Origin: Verrucomicrobiaceae bacterium
GTDB lineage: Bacteria > Verrucomicrobiota > Verrucomicrobiia > Verrucomicrobiales > Verrucomicrobiaceae
Assembly: GCA_027484445.1 (NCBI GenBank)
Contig: JAIXSY010000042.1
Coordinates: 1 to 64,000, forward strand
DNA length: 64,000 bases
Reading direction: 5' to 3'
The stretch's first letter is position 1. Each line of letters opens with the position of its first letter. The notes under the pieces were generated by a model. That model was given only the letters and a program-made list of their open reading frames with translations, did not search any database and was not told where the DNA came from. Of this stretch, positions 15,339 through 24,540 are shown piece after piece. A program made the translations under genes and the position numbers.

Positions 15339-16454
15339 ATGCTACAAGCTGGAATCGTCGGCCTGCCCAACGTAGGCAAATCCACTCTTTTTAATGCTGT
15401 CACTCGCACCCGCAAAGCGGAGGCAGCAAACTATCCTTTTTGCACCATTGAGCCCAATCAAGGTGTTGTGATCGTGCCTGATGAGCGTCTGGCAGCTTTG
15501 TCAAAAATCAGTGGTTCGCAAAAAATTGTGCCTGCTGCCATTGAGTTCGTGGACATCGCTGGTCTGGTGAAAGGCGCAAGCCAAGGGGAAGGTCTGGGAA
15601 ACAAGTTCCTCAGCCATATCCGCGAAGTCGATGCCATCGTTCACGTCGTCCGTTGCTTTGAAAATGGTGACATCACCCACGTGGATGGCAGTGTGGACCC
15701 CATTCGTGACATCGAAGTCATCAACACCGAGTTGATTCTTGCTGATCTCGAAGCTGTTCAGCGCCGCAAAGAACGCTGCGAGAAAAAAGCCAAGAGTGGT
15801 GACAAGGAAGCTAAAGCGGAATTAGCCCTCAGCGAGAAATTGCTGCCGCATCTGGATGCCATGAAGCCTGCCATCACGGCTGATCTGACGGACGATGAAC
15901 GCAAGCTGATGAAGTCCTTCTTCCTGTTAAGCGGCAAGCCATGTATCTATGCCTGCAATGTGGCAGAATCTGATCTTGCTTCGGCGACTAAGGACCCTGA
16001 TAAACATCCGCTTGTGGCCAAAGTGCGCGAATATGTCAGTCACTCCCACGCGGCAAATGCTTGTGTGGTGAGCGCGGCAATTGAGAATGAATTGGTGGAT
16101 CTGCCTGAAGATGACGCCAAAGCTTACTTGGCTGACCTGGGTGTCTCCGACAGCGGTGTGAATCAGCTCATCAAGAGCGTTTACAGTCTCCTGGGCCTAC
16201 AAACGTATCTAACCACGGGAGAAAAAGAAACGCGTGCCTGGACCATCACCAAAGGCATGAAGGCTCCTCAAGCGGCTGGGGTGATTCATGGTGACTTTGA
16301 GCGTGGTTTCATTGCCGCTCAGATTGTTCACTTTGATGATCTCGTCACGCTTGGCTCTGAAGCTAAAGCCCGTGAGGCAGGCAAGCTGCGGATCGAAGGC
16401 AAAGATTACGTCATGCGGGATGGTGACGTCGTGGAATGGCGGTTCAACGTCTGA
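15339..16454 (+). CDS. ychF: Redox-regulated ATPase YchF (Obg-related)
   Basis: This 371-residue P-loop NTPase of the YchF/OLA1 family hydrolyses ATP and associates with ribosomes. The start at 15339 gives MLQAGIVGLPNVGKSTLFNAVT with the G1 motif; the open frame extends upstream without similarity. Further hallmarks are NYPFCTIEPNQGVV, VDIAGLVKGASQGEGLGNKFLSHIREVDAIVHVVRCF, the coiled-coil insertion, and the C-terminal TGS domain (LQTYLTTGEKETRAWTI through GDFERGFIAAQ, ending DVVEWRFNV). It is divergent from the membrane protein gene and followed by a decayed region. Confidence 0.96.
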   Translation: MLQAGIVGLPNVGKSTLFNAVTRTRKAEAANYPFCTIEPNQGVVIVPDERLAALSKISGSQKIVPAAIEFVDIAGLVKGASQGEGLGNKFLSHIREVDAIVHVVRCFENGDITHVDGSVDPIRDIEVINTELILADLEAVQRRKERCEKKAKSGDKEAKAELALSEKLLPHLDAMKPAITADLTDDERKLMKSFFLLSGKPCIYACNVAESDLASATKDPDKHPLVAKVREYVSHSHAANACVVSAAIENELVDLPEDDAKAYLADLGVSDSGVNQLIKSVYSLLGLQTYLTTGEKETRAWTITKGMKAPQAAGVIHGDFERGFIAAQIVHFDDLVTLGSEAKAREAGKLRIEGKDYVMRDGDVVEWRFNV

Positions 16455-16465
16455 TTCTAGTCGAG

Positions 16466-16751
16466 TCACCTTTGATACCCAAGCTGCTTTGAGAGCTGCT
16501 CTGCGAATTGCTGCACCTTCGCTCCGTGCAGGTCCAACCTGCTCGACGTGATGCGATCTGACAGGACGCTGATCCAGAGGCAGGCAACGGGCTGTTTGCG
16601 ATGATCAAAAACAGAGGCAGCGACGAAGGCAACGGTTTCGCTCTCTTTTCTGCAATCGAGGGGCGCAATCTTGCGCTTGCACATTTTGGAGTTTAGCGAG
16701 GAAAGCCGTGGCGCGGGTGATCGTGTGACGCGTGTGCTTGTAGAACTTCAT
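16466..16751 (-). pseudogene. Remnant of an IclR-family transcriptional regulator (C-terminal domain)
   Basis: Two minus-strand frames together recall the effector-binding domain of IclR regulators. One frame, near 16690-16751, reads FYKHTRHTITRATAFLAKL, as in the T-x-x-T-I-T-x-x-x-x-L-x-x-x-L segment. A second frame, 16466-16684, continues VAFVAASVFDHRKQPVACLWIS, like the family's C-V-A-A-P-V-F-D-H-R-G-x-V-V-A-A-L-S-I-S. It ends AEQLSKQLGYQR, like the closing I-S-x-x-L-G-Y. The switch between frames near 16684 and the loss of the DNA-binding domain show decay. It points away from a decayed glycosidase, the usual divergent arrangement for such a regulator. Confidence 0.55.
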
Positions 16752-16803
16752 CTCGTGTACGGAGGTTTTTTGATGGATCGTGCGGCTGCGGGAGAAGAAC
16801 TAA

Positions 16804-17325
16804 CTGGTCTTTCTGCCCGGTGTGCATCAGCACGGCCCCAAGAAAAACCGATCCATCCTCTACGTGGACAAATCGATCCATATCGAGCTGAGCGAAGGAG
16901 CCACGCTGCGGCTCGCGGACAAGACGACGAAGCTCGAAGCCGAGCCGGAGATCACCACCGCACAGGAGGCGGGCAAGAAGCTCGACGATTTCGAAACGGG
17001 CGGACGCCTTTAGCTCATGAAGTCGTGCATCTTCACCATCAGAATCGACTCCGAAGAGAAAACCGTGGGGAAACTCGGCACCCTGGACGTGCCGAACAAC
17101 CCACTGCGACTCATCCCCAGCTTTCAGAGTCTGCCCGATGGTTACATCCTCGTCATCCACTGGCTCAGCCACGGTTATCTCGCCACTACTGGGCAGTTCT
17201 GCGAGCTCGACGAGCCAAAGCCAATCGTCCGCCAGTTCACCGATCACACCCGCTTCCCCAGCATCAACAAAATGCAGATCTTCAATGCCCCCGGCGATCC
17301 CACGAAGGACGGGGTTTGGCACTGA
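16804..17325 (+). pseudogene. Decayed beta-helix glycosidase-like gene
   Basis: A single plus-strand frame reads FLPGVHQHGPKKNRSI, then HIELSEGATLRLADKTTKLE, which resembles the early strands of right-handed beta-helix glycoside hydrolases and pectinase-like proteins. It hits a TAG at 17011-17013, then continues in the same frame as FTIRIDSEEKTVGKLGT to a stop at 17323-17325. There is a TAA just before the first match (16801-16803) and no start codon with similarity. The expected several hundred C-terminal residues are missing and the last part does not resemble the family. This is a truncated, interrupted remnant next to the IclR remnant, suggesting loss of a sugar or pectin utilisation locus. 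Confidence 0.45.
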
Positions 17326-17404
17326 ATCTCGAGTTCTTGATTTAGGTTAAACTCATGGATTCGCTTCATGCTTCACGGGAGGCATGGATTCCATTTTTAC
17401 AGTT

Positions 17405-18586
17405 TCATGCGGCGAGTGCTTCGACATGGGTTTCGTCTTCTCGCAAGTAGCAGGACGGATCGGGTGCCCAAAAATCACCAGTCATTTGCAGCGCACGAAC
17501 GCGGAAACCTCCGCCGCAAACTTGGAGCCATCGGCAAGTGGAACATTTGCCAGTCAGATGATCTTTGCGCTTGCGCAAAGCATTCAATTCGGGGTGATCT
17601 CGATTCGTCCAGATTTCGCTAAACGGACGCTCCTTCACATTGCCAAGCGTAAGGTCGTGCCAAAACTGATCAGGGTGCACATTGCCTTGTGTGTCAATGT
17701 TGCTGATACCTGTGCCTGAACTGTTGGCTCCACCTCCATTCCAAGTCAGAAGTTCCATAGCTTTTGCCGCGCGTTCAGGATCTTCACGCAGCAGTCGCAG
17801 ATAGAGGTAGGGTCCGTCCACGGGCTGATCGACGGTTAGCACTTCGCGAGGTCTTCCTTCTGAAGCCCACTTGGCGGTGCGATCCAAGATTTGATCGAGA
17901 GCGCGACGAGTGTCGTCGTGGGGCACTTCGATCAGATCTGCACCGCGTCCGCTATAGACAAGATGATAAAAGCAAACTCGTTCGATGTCCTCGCGCTCAA
18001 TGAAGTCGAGAATGTTGTCCAAATCGTCGATGTTGTGACGTGACAAGGTCAAGCGTAGGCCCACCTTTTGCCCCACGGCTTTGCAATGGCGAAAGGCGGC
18101 CACTGCTTTTTCAAAGGCACCGCGACGTCCACGAAAGTGATCGTGGGTTGCTCCCATGCCATCCAACGAGATACCCACGTAAGAGAAGCCAATCTCCTTT
18201 AGCTGACGAGCTTCCTCAGCACCGATCAGGGTGCCATTTGTGGAAAGAGTGAGGCGCAGGCCGTGTCCAGTGGCATACTTTGCGAGTTCAAAGAAGCGCG
18301 GATGAATCATGGGCTCACCGCCTGAAAGCAGAAGAGCGGGCACCTTGAACTGTGCGAGGTCGTCAATGACATTCTGGCACTGCTTCCAGTCGAGTTCACC
18401 GGGATAGTGCTTGGCGTCAGAGTCTTGATAGCAGTGCAGGCATTTCAGGTTGCAGCGGCGTGTGATGTTCCAGACCACAATGGGGCGACGCTCTGCCGCT
18501 GTGCTGGGAGCACCCTGGCCACGACCGTAGCGCAAGTGATCCATGGGCTGGGCGATGTCACAGTAAAGGCGAGTGAGATTGATCAT
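17405..18586 (-). CDS. Radical SAM/SPASM protein, NirJ/AhbC-like
   Basis: This 393-residue radical SAM enzyme has CNLKCLHC at C45, C49 and C52 for the SAM-binding 4Fe-4S cluster, preceded by RRPIVVWNITRR. LLLSGGEPMIHP and LTLSTNGTLI follow as SAM-binding strands. A C-terminal SPASM-like cluster site reads CSTCRWLQVCGGGFR, with a further Cys in DPSCYL. The N-terminus (MINLTRLYCDIAQPMDHLRYG) and overall layout resemble the NirJ and AhbC/AhbD group that acts on sirohaem-derived tetrapyrroles in haem d1 or alternative haem synthesis. No other nir or ahb gene is near, so the substrate is uncertain and a peptide-modifying role is possible. Confidence 0.72.
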   Translation of the reverse strand: MINLTRLYCDIAQPMDHLRYGRGQGAPSTAAERRPIVVWNITRRCNLKCLHCYQDSDAKHYPGELDWKQCQNVIDDLAQFKVPALLLSGGEPMIHPRFFELAKYATGHGLRLTLSTNGTLIGAEEARQLKEIGFSYVGISLDGMGATHDHFRGRRGAFEKAVAAFRHCKAVGQKVGLRLTLSRHNIDDLDNILDFIEREDIERVCFYHLVYSGRGADLIEVPHDDTRRALDQILDRTAKWASEGRPREVLTVDQPVDGPYLYLRLLREDPERAAKAMELLTWNGGGANSSGTGISNIDTQGNVHPDQFWHDLTLGNVKERPFSEIWTNRDHPELNALRKRKDHLTGKCSTCRWLQVCGGGFRVRALQMTGDFWAPDPSCYLREDETHVEALAA

Positions 18587-18667
18587 GAGACTCTACCAAC
18601 GCTGACAGATTCAGGGCATGCGTTCCCAATCTTGCGCAGTGTTAGGCACCATTTGGCGCAGGTGAGT

Positions 18668-20293
18668 TCACTTGGCTTTTTTACCACCTGCCTTTTTACC
18701 GCGATTGGGCTTAGAGACATCATCAGGTAGAGGACCCGCCATGGGCGGTGTTTCGAAGAAAACGCCATCGCCATGCAAACGGGGGTCTTGGGTTCGTTTG
18801 AGCTCGGCGATGAGTCGCTCGCGGAGTTGATCCTGGATCGTCTTGTAGTGGGGATCATCCGCTAAATTTTTCACTTCATGAGAATCTTGGCTGATGTGGT
18901 AGAGTTCCTCACGAGGTCGTTTTCCAAAGGCCCAGTTGAAGTGCTGTTGCCACTGTGGATTATTGTGTTCACCAATCAGCCAAGCCTTGGTCGGGCTGCC
19001 GTCCATGTCAGCAAAGCTGGTATGTGTGTTTTCGGTGAGTGTGCTGGCATCTGCATCGAGCTGTCCAGGGTCGCCCATGGGCATTCGTTCGGGTTTGAAG
19101 TTCACGATGAAAAGATAGTCCGAGGTGCGCAGGGCACGCTGCGGGTAAGGCAGGAATCCCGCGCGTGCAGATTCCACGTGGCGTTCGCGCCCAGTGACCA
19201 CCCAAGTGCGCTCCGGGTCCACCTGACCGTTTTTTTCACTGCGCAGCACAGGCAGCAGACTGCGGCCTGTCATCACGTCGGGCCGCTTCACATCTCCAAG
19301 TTCCAGAAAAGTCGGCGCGAGGTCCATCAAGTTCACAAAATCATCCACCACACGCCCTGGCTTTGTGCCGGCACCACGGGCGAGGAGCGAGACGTGCGTG
19401 CCGAAGTCGTAGAGGTTGCACTTGCCATGAGGAAAACCTGGTGCGCCGTGATCGCCACTCACCATGACCAGTGTGTTGTCGAGTTCGCCCATCGTTTCCA
19501 GCTTGTTCAAAAGCACGCCCACGCAGGCATCGAAGGCCATGACCTCGCCCAGGTAGCTGGCCAGATCTTCACGCACTTCGGGCACATCGGGCAGAAAGGT
19601 GGGCAGCTTGCCTTTCAGGTCATCGGGATTCAGTTTCCAAAGTGCTGCGCCGCTACCCTTAACCCATTTGCGATGCACATTCGTCGGGCCATACCAAAAG
19701 CAGAAGGGCTGATCAGCTTTTCGATCGGCCAGGAAAGCGTCGAAGTTCGCGGCGACTTCATCATAAAGCTCCTGTTTGGCTTCCTGGAGTGGTTTTCCCT
19801 CGGCCACCAGGCGGGTCACATGTTCGGAGAAGTCATTGACGCGGCGGCCTGCTTTTTCATACGCGTGGGCTTGTTGGCCGTAGGGAGCATCACCAGGTGT
19901 GCCAGGGCTCCAGACCTTGTACATTTTGCCCAGGTGATAGCCTGCTTCTTTCAGCAGCAGTGGATAGGAAGGGATGTTCATGTCCCATTTCGCTCCCTGC
20001 AAAATGGCTGCTCGCCCCGTTCGCCAAAAGTACTGACCTGAGAGCACCGAGCTTCGGCAAGGTGTGCATGAGGGGGCTGTGACGTGTGCGTTCTTGAAGA
20101 GCACACCCTCACGTGCGATGCGATCCAGATTGGGTGTTTCAATGATGTCATTCAGCGTACCTTGACCCTCGATCTGACGATAGATGCTGGCGTAGCGGCC
20201 CATGTCATCTGCGAAGCAAAAGAGGATGTTCGGACGCTGGGCTGCAGTAGCGGAGAGCGCAGAGCAAAAAAGGGTAAGCAGGAAAAGACGCAT
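18668..20293 (-). CDS. Secreted sulfatase (formylglycine-dependent)
   Basis: This 541-residue protein begins with a signal peptide (MRLFLLTLFCSALSATAA-Q). An in-frame Met 15 codons upstream would place a basic stretch before it and is less likely. The type I sulfatase domain begins RPNILFCFADDMG with the metal-binding Asp pair. The modification site is C76-T-P-C-R followed by SSVLSGQ, the C-x-P-x-R motif whose first Cys becomes formylglycine. VSGDHGAPGFPHGK supplies the other metal ligands, and the C-terminal part has the usual EELYHISQDSHEVKNLADDP. It likely removes sulfate esters from a polysaccharide in the periplasm or outside. The C-terminus is Lys/Gly-rich (KKAGGKKAK). Maturation needs a formylglycine-generating enzyme encoded elsewhere. 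Confidence 0.92.
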   Translation of the reverse strand: MRLFLLTLFCSALSATAAQRPNILFCFADDMGRYASIYRQIEGQGTLNDIIETPNLDRIAREGVLFKNAHVTAPSCTPCRSSVLSGQYFWRTGRAAILQGAKWDMNIPSYPLLLKEAGYHLGKMYKVWSPGTPGDAPYGQQAHAYEKAGRRVNDFSEHVTRLVAEGKPLQEAKQELYDEVAANFDAFLADRKADQPFCFWYGPTNVHRKWVKGSGAALWKLNPDDLKGKLPTFLPDVPEVREDLASYLGEVMAFDACVGVLLNKLETMGELDNTLVMVSGDHGAPGFPHGKCNLYDFGTHVSLLARGAGTKPGRVVDDFVNLMDLAPTFLELGDVKRPDVMTGRSLLPVLRSEKNGQVDPERTWVVTGRERHVESARAGFLPYPQRALRTSDYLFIVNFKPERMPMGDPGQLDADASTLTENTHTSFADMDGSPTKAWLIGEHNNPQWQQHFNWAFGKRPREELYHISQDSHEVKNLADDPHYKTIQDQLRERLIAELKRTQDPRLHGDGVFFETPPMAGPLPDDVSKPNRGKKAGGKKAK

Positions 20294-20365
20294 GGCAGGC
20301 TTGCGGGAACGAGCCTTGTGGCTGCGGACTTGCAGCAAGCTTCGGATCGCGGCAGGATCGCTCTT

Positions 20366-21106
20366 GTGACGATTGCTGATTTTGAGCTGCTAGAGATCAT
20401 CGCGGAAAGTCCGCGTGCGAAGCTTCATCGTGCTCGACATCGTGGGAGTGGAGAAATCGTCGCGTTCAAGCAAGTGGCGGACGCAAATGCTGCGCGTCGT
20501 GAGATTAACGCTTTGAATCAGGTGAAGCATTCTCAAGTGGTTCAGCTCATCGACTCAGGCAATGACCAGAATCCAGCTGAGTTGGCTTTGGAATGGCTCG
20601 ACGGCCAAACTCTAGAGCAGGCGGCTCCTCTGCTTTACGATCATTGGATCGTGCTGGCCCAGCAGCTCCATGCTGCGCTGACCGCCGTGCATCAGCAGGA
20701 GTTGCTGCACCTGGATGTCAAACCAGGGAATGTCATGCACGACTCCAGGGCCGGCTGGAAGCTGATTGATTTTGGGGAATGCCGTCCTGCCTTCGAGGCG
20801 CGTCTTCATGCCATGACAGGTTCCATTCACACCATGGCTCCTGAGCGGTTCAACGGTAGTGAGGTGGATGCGCGAACTGACTTTTATGCGCTAGGCTGCA
20901 CACTTTTCTTCGCGTGGACGGGCCGCATGGCGCATGACGGTGAACTCATGCCTCAGGTCATGACTTGTCATTTGCATCCGCCTGACCTAGCGGCTGATCC
21001 TGATCTGGCAAGACTGCCTGAATCCTGGCGACTGTGGTTGCTTGGGCTGATGAAGTGTGATCCTGAACAACGCACGCTATCTCTGCCTTCTGTTCATGTA
21101 GGATGA
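20366..21106 (+). CDS. Serine/threonine protein kinase, single compact domain
   Basis: The start is proposed at GTG 20366 (VTIADFELLEIIAESPRAKLH), giving about 246 residues. The frame extends upstream but overlaps the sulfatase start without similarity. Kinase hallmarks are present: VAFKQV (the ATP-binding Lys), HLDVKPGNVM (catalytic loop with Asp and Asn; the usual Arg of HRD is replaced by Leu), LIDFGE (DFG), and MAPERF (APE). A DFYALGCTLFFAWTG segment forms the F helix. The glycine-rich loop is weak (AESPRAKLHRA), with no clear GxGxxG. No transmembrane or sensor domain follows. It ends four bases before the convergent gene at 21111. Confidence 0.8.
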   Translation: MTIADFELLEIIAESPRAKLHRARHRGSGEIVAFKQVADANAARREINALNQVKHSQVVQLIDSGNDQNPAELALEWLDGQTLEQAAPLLYDHWIVLAQQLHAALTAVHQQELLHLDVKPGNVMHDSRAGWKLIDFGECRPAFEARLHAMTGSIHTMAPERFNGSEVDARTDFYALGCTLFFAWTGRMAHDGELMPQVMTCHLHPPDLAADPDLARLPESWRLWLLGLMKCDPEQRTLSLPSVHVG

Positions 21107-21110
21107 AAGA

Positions 21111-23030
21111 TCAAGTCCGACTGCGCATGTCACGGAAAGCAGCTTCCCACGATGCCACCTTCGTGATTTTGAGATCATCAGGCCAGCCCAACAGATCAAC
21201 ATCGGACGCGAGCATAATCCGTCGTGGTTCTGTTGGACAAAGCTCTCGCGAAGAGGCGACCAATGCTTGCACCAGCGTCGTCTTGTCTTCATCGCTGCGC
21301 AGTTTGCCTTGGCCGAGACGGCGTCCTCCAGCGGTTTGGAGAATCCAGCTGACGCGTGTGCGTTGAGCTTCGAAGGTTCCACAAGTGACGACACTGATCC
21401 ACGCGCAGTCTGCCAGTTCTGTTCGCTCGCGTAGCTCGGCGCTGATGGACCACAGCTCGACGGCTCGCTGATGCTCTAGGCAGCGCGTGAGCTTGGGCTC
21501 TTCATCGAGCGCACGAATCAGAGCCGATGGACGACGTGTTTCGTCTGAAGCTTCAGACTGTAGCGTCCGCAGGTTCTCGGGTAGGCAGCGGTGCAAAGTT
21601 GTCTGCTGATCGAGCAGCATCTCATGCAGCAGGAAGAGTGATTCTTCATCTCGGTAAAATTCGGTAGCATCGCCTAGCCTTGCCCAGGCGGCTCGCAGAC
21701 ACAGGGTTATCCTTTGCCATTCCTGCCAATCCCGCAGCAGAGGCATGCGCCTCTGGCTTTCCCGCAGGCCGCGCACCAGCTCAAGCATGGCTTGGGGTGA
21801 TTCAGGAAACTCGGCACGAATGCGAGCTAGGCTGCCCAAGGCTCCGTGACGTTGGCAAAGCCTCGCAGCAGCACGCAGCACCTCCGTTTGCTTTTTCATC
21901 TGGTAGGACTGAGCCCGACGCCCAACCCAAGCCAGGGCAGCCATGGGATGCTGCAAAATCACGCCCGCCGCCTGAAGGATCTGCCAGTCTGCGTCGGTCG
22001 CGAGTGAGGTGAGCAAGTCATTCTGAAAAGGATCTGCTTCATCTCGATGCAGGCGCATGGCCTCGCGCCCTTTTTCGCTGGTCATGGGTTCTCCAGGGAA
22101 GCCGAGTTCGTCCAAACACACCGCATAGCTCGCTGGCGGTGCGATGCCTTGCTCCGTCAGAAACCAAGCCGCCACAGCAGCACGCTGACGCAGAGCGTCT
22201 GGTGCGCGATCAGGTAACAAATGCAAAGCCAGCGCCGTCAAACGAGCGGCATCTGCCAAATGACCCGAACTCCGTGCGGTCGAAGCAGCCTGCATCAATA
22301 GCTCCCACTCCAGCGGTCGGATCATCGCGCCCACGGGTCGAAGGCTGCGCTGTAAGCGCCAAATGCTCTGATGTCCCGCAGCATCCCACGGCAGGCGACG
22401 CAGAGCGGTCACCACCCAGCGTGTCATCACACGAGCCGGAGCCGGGAAGCGATCGCTCATCGGCAGCATGGGGCAGCGTCCAGGGCGCCAGGTTGGTTCC
22501 ATTTGTTTGAAAAGATGCTCAGCTAGCCTGCTCATGACTTCTGAGCGATCTCCTGCGGCCACACTGCCTAACCAAAGCATCCAAGCAGTGACCGCATCCG
22601 CGTCAGCTTTTTTTATCCGTGGCAAAGTCTCCGAGAGTAGCAGGCGCACCTTTTCCACGAGGGCAGGGGATGCCTCCGCTTCTTCTTGCAGCAACCAGCC
22701 TGCTGCCATCGTTAGTATGGCAAGAACTTGAGCATGATCTTTGCTCCGCAAAGCTTGAGACAGCAGCACAAGTGAATCTTGACGACGTTCAGGCGGACAG
22801 TCCGCACACAGCCAGGTACGCCACAGCTGGTAGTCGGCACGTGGTCCATGCAAGGCATCGCGACTGCGCCAGTATTCGCGCAACGCACTGCGGCTAGGCT
22901 TGCCCGGCAGGCTGCGTCTCCAGGTCTCGTGTTCTTCGGCGATTTGTCCGAGCGGAGTTTGAGAAACCGCGGGCTTGGGAGCTGGGCGATGACGAGGGGA
23001 ACGCTGGCCGGAACCTGGTGGGGGACGCAT
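21111..23030 (-). CDS. Large hypothetical helical-repeat protein
   Basis: This 639-residue protein has no recognised family. The N-terminus is Pro/Arg-rich (MRPPPGSGQRSPRHR). About 50-480 is Ala/Leu/Trp-rich with many predicted helices and resembles TPR- or HEAT-like repeats without a strict consensus. The last 150 residues look like an alpha/beta domain (CAWISVVTCGTFEAQRTRVSWIL, RIMLASDVDLLGWPDD). There is no signal peptide or membrane helix, so it is probably cytoplasmic. It converges on the kinase gene with a four-base gap. Confidence 0.6.
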   Translation of the reverse strand: MRPPPGSGQRSPRHRPAPKPAVSQTPLGQIAEEHETWRRSLPGKPSRSALREYWRSRDALHGPRADYQLWRTWLCADCPPERRQDSLVLLSQALRSKDHAQVLAILTMAAGWLLQEEAEASPALVEKVRLLLSETLPRIKKADADAVTAWMLWLGSVAAGDRSEVMSRLAEHLFKQMEPTWRPGRCPMLPMSDRFPAPARVMTRWVVTALRRLPWDAAGHQSIWRLQRSLRPVGAMIRPLEWELLMQAASTARSSGHLADAARLTALALHLLPDRAPDALRQRAAVAAWFLTEQGIAPPASYAVCLDELGFPGEPMTSEKGREAMRLHRDEADPFQNDLLTSLATDADWQILQAAGVILQHPMAALAWVGRRAQSYQMKKQTEVLRAAARLCQRHGALGSLARIRAEFPESPQAMLELVRGLRESQRRMPLLRDWQEWQRITLCLRAAWARLGDATEFYRDEESLFLLHEMLLDQQTTLHRCLPENLRTLQSEASDETRRPSALIRALDEEPKLTRCLEHQRAVELWSISAELRERTELADCAWISVVTCGTFEAQRTRVSWILQTAGGRRLGQGKLRSDEDKTTLVQALVASSRELCPTEPRRIMLASDVDLLGWPDDLKITKVASWEAAFRDMRSRT

Positions 23031-23149
23031 GGGGTTGGAATCATCAAGCTACGTTCTTACCCAAGGTCAGGAAAGCACGAAGCCTCATCCATCGCAGCTT
23101 TCCATCCTGATGGATTGCTTTGGTTTGATCCTTTCTACCTTCGTCAGTC

Positions 23150-24394
23150 TCAGGGGGAGACGACCTTTTCCACCTCGAAGGGCAGATTGGCTGTCGCCGC
23201 ATGACCTTGGCCATCCTTCACCCAGACGTGTAGGCGATACACGCCTGGTTTTCTCGGAGCCTGAATCACGGCCTGATGGGTCGATGTGGAAAGAACCACC
23301 TCCTTGAGGGCAGCGGGCATCTTTGGCTTCTCGCCTGCGTTGTGAGTGGTCTTCTCTTTGAAGACGGACCATTCCCAGACCAACGCATCCCCCTCAGGAT
23401 CTCGTGCCACGACTTCTGCTCTGAACGAGCTGCCGGGTTTCACTGCTTCTTTGGGCACACCACGCATGGGTTCGATCTCAGGAGCTCGATTGGCAGGCGC
23501 TTTGCCACTCCATTTTTCCTGCAGTACATCGACAGACGAAGTCGTCATGCCCTCGTGCGTCAGTAGGCCGAACCATGTCGCCGTGGCTTCAAATTTCCAT
23601 CCCCACACAAAGGCATAGCTGCCGAGACATCCCGGCACTTGAGTGATCACCTCGTCATACCCGCGGCGAATGCTTGCTGCTTTGGCACTGCTGGTTTGCT
23701 CCAACGGTGCGCCTGACTTGTGCTTGGGCTGTTCCCAGAAACCACGCGGTCCCCACTCCGTTAGCATCCAGGGCCGTGTCCAGCCGATCTTGGGCAAACT
23801 CTCCCTCAGGCCAAAAATCCCGCCATAGGTGTTGATCCCGATGTAATCGAGATGCGGTGTGTGTTCGTTCAGCCCTTTCGCCTTCTCTGCACTTAGTCCA
23901 GCTACTGCCGTGAAGGTCGGATGCGCCGGATCGAGTTCTTGTACCATCAGGGCTAGCTGATCCAGTTGCTGCCAGTAAGCTACATTACTGCCATCCCCTT
24001 CGGCTTCATTGCCCAGCCCCCACGCGAGCAAGGCCGGATGATCCCCGAACTTCATCACCTCTTGCTTTACTCGCGCTCGCTGCTTAGCGCAATGCTCAGG
24101 ATTGCGGTAGGAAAACCACGAGCACTCGGGTTCTAGCCAAATCCCTGCACTCACCGTTAGATCCAGCTCTGCTGCCTTTTCCAAGATTTGCGTCAATCGA
24201 CTCGTGCTCCACGTCCGCAGCGAGTTCGCCCCACGCGCCGACAGCTCCTCCAGATGCATCTCCCCACCCGCTCCCTTCACGAAGTAAGTCTGGCCCCCAC
24301 GGCTCATCCCGGTCTTTGCATTCACCGTCACTGGCACTGGGACGGCCTGTGCCTGAGTCATCGAAAGAAAAAGAAACAGAGCGAAAGAACGCAT
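23150..24394 (-). CDS. Secreted glycoside hydrolase, GH2-type TIM barrel
   Basis: This protein of about 414 residues starts at MRSFALFLFLSMTQAQA, a signal peptide; a Met nine codons upstream is an alternative. The catalytic barrel has LRTWSTSRLTQILEKAAELDLTVSAGIW, then GLGNEAEGDG with the Asn-Glu acid/base pair, and LTEWGPRGFW with the nucleophile Glu, as in clan A GH2-like enzymes. A C-terminal beta-sandwich of about 100 residues (PGSSFRAEVVARDPEGDALVWEWSV) resembles a PKD/Ig-like domain. Substrate is unknown. It is short for GH2, lacking the N-terminal jelly-roll domain, so it may belong to a related uncharacterised GH2 subgroup. It lies between the helical-repeat gene and a decayed esterase. 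Confidence 0.8.
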   Translation of the reverse strand: MRSFALFLFLSMTQAQAVPVPVTVNAKTGMSRGGQTYFVKGAGGEMHLEELSARGANSLRTWSTSRLTQILEKAAELDLTVSAGIWLEPECSWFSYRNPEHCAKQRARVKQEVMKFGDHPALLAWGLGNEAEGDGSNVAYWQQLDQLALMVQELDPAHPTFTAVAGLSAEKAKGLNEHTPHLDYIGINTYGGIFGLRESLPKIGWTRPWMLTEWGPRGFWEQPKHKSGAPLEQTSSAKAASIRRGYDEVITQVPGCLGSYAFVWGWKFEATATWFGLLTHEGMTTSSVDVLQEKWSGKAPANRAPEIEPMRGVPKEAVKPGSSFRAEVVARDPEGDALVWEWSVFKEKTTHNAGEKPKMPAALKEVVLSTSTHQAVIQAPRKPGVYRLHVWVKDGQGHAATANLPFEVEKVVSP

Positions 24395-24540
24395 GGATTT
24401 TTTGGAAACAAGGAATCTCACAGACTCGCCCTTCTTAGCGAGGAGTAACAGAGTTTATTTCTCGAAAGCCACCAAGGAACAGATCCAGTCTAAGCATCAC
24501 TTTCAACATCGATGACGTGTGATGCGCTGCTGAACACATC

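Noticed and set aside
16671..17345. 224-residue plus-strand frame over the decayed region
   Set aside because: Arg/Pro/His-rich composition typical of an out-of-frame reading. The meaningful similarity is in another plus frame (beta-helix) and in the minus frame (IclR).
18878..20041. 387-residue plus-strand frame opposite the sulfatase
   Set aside because: Antisense shadow of a clear sulfatase gene with intact motifs.
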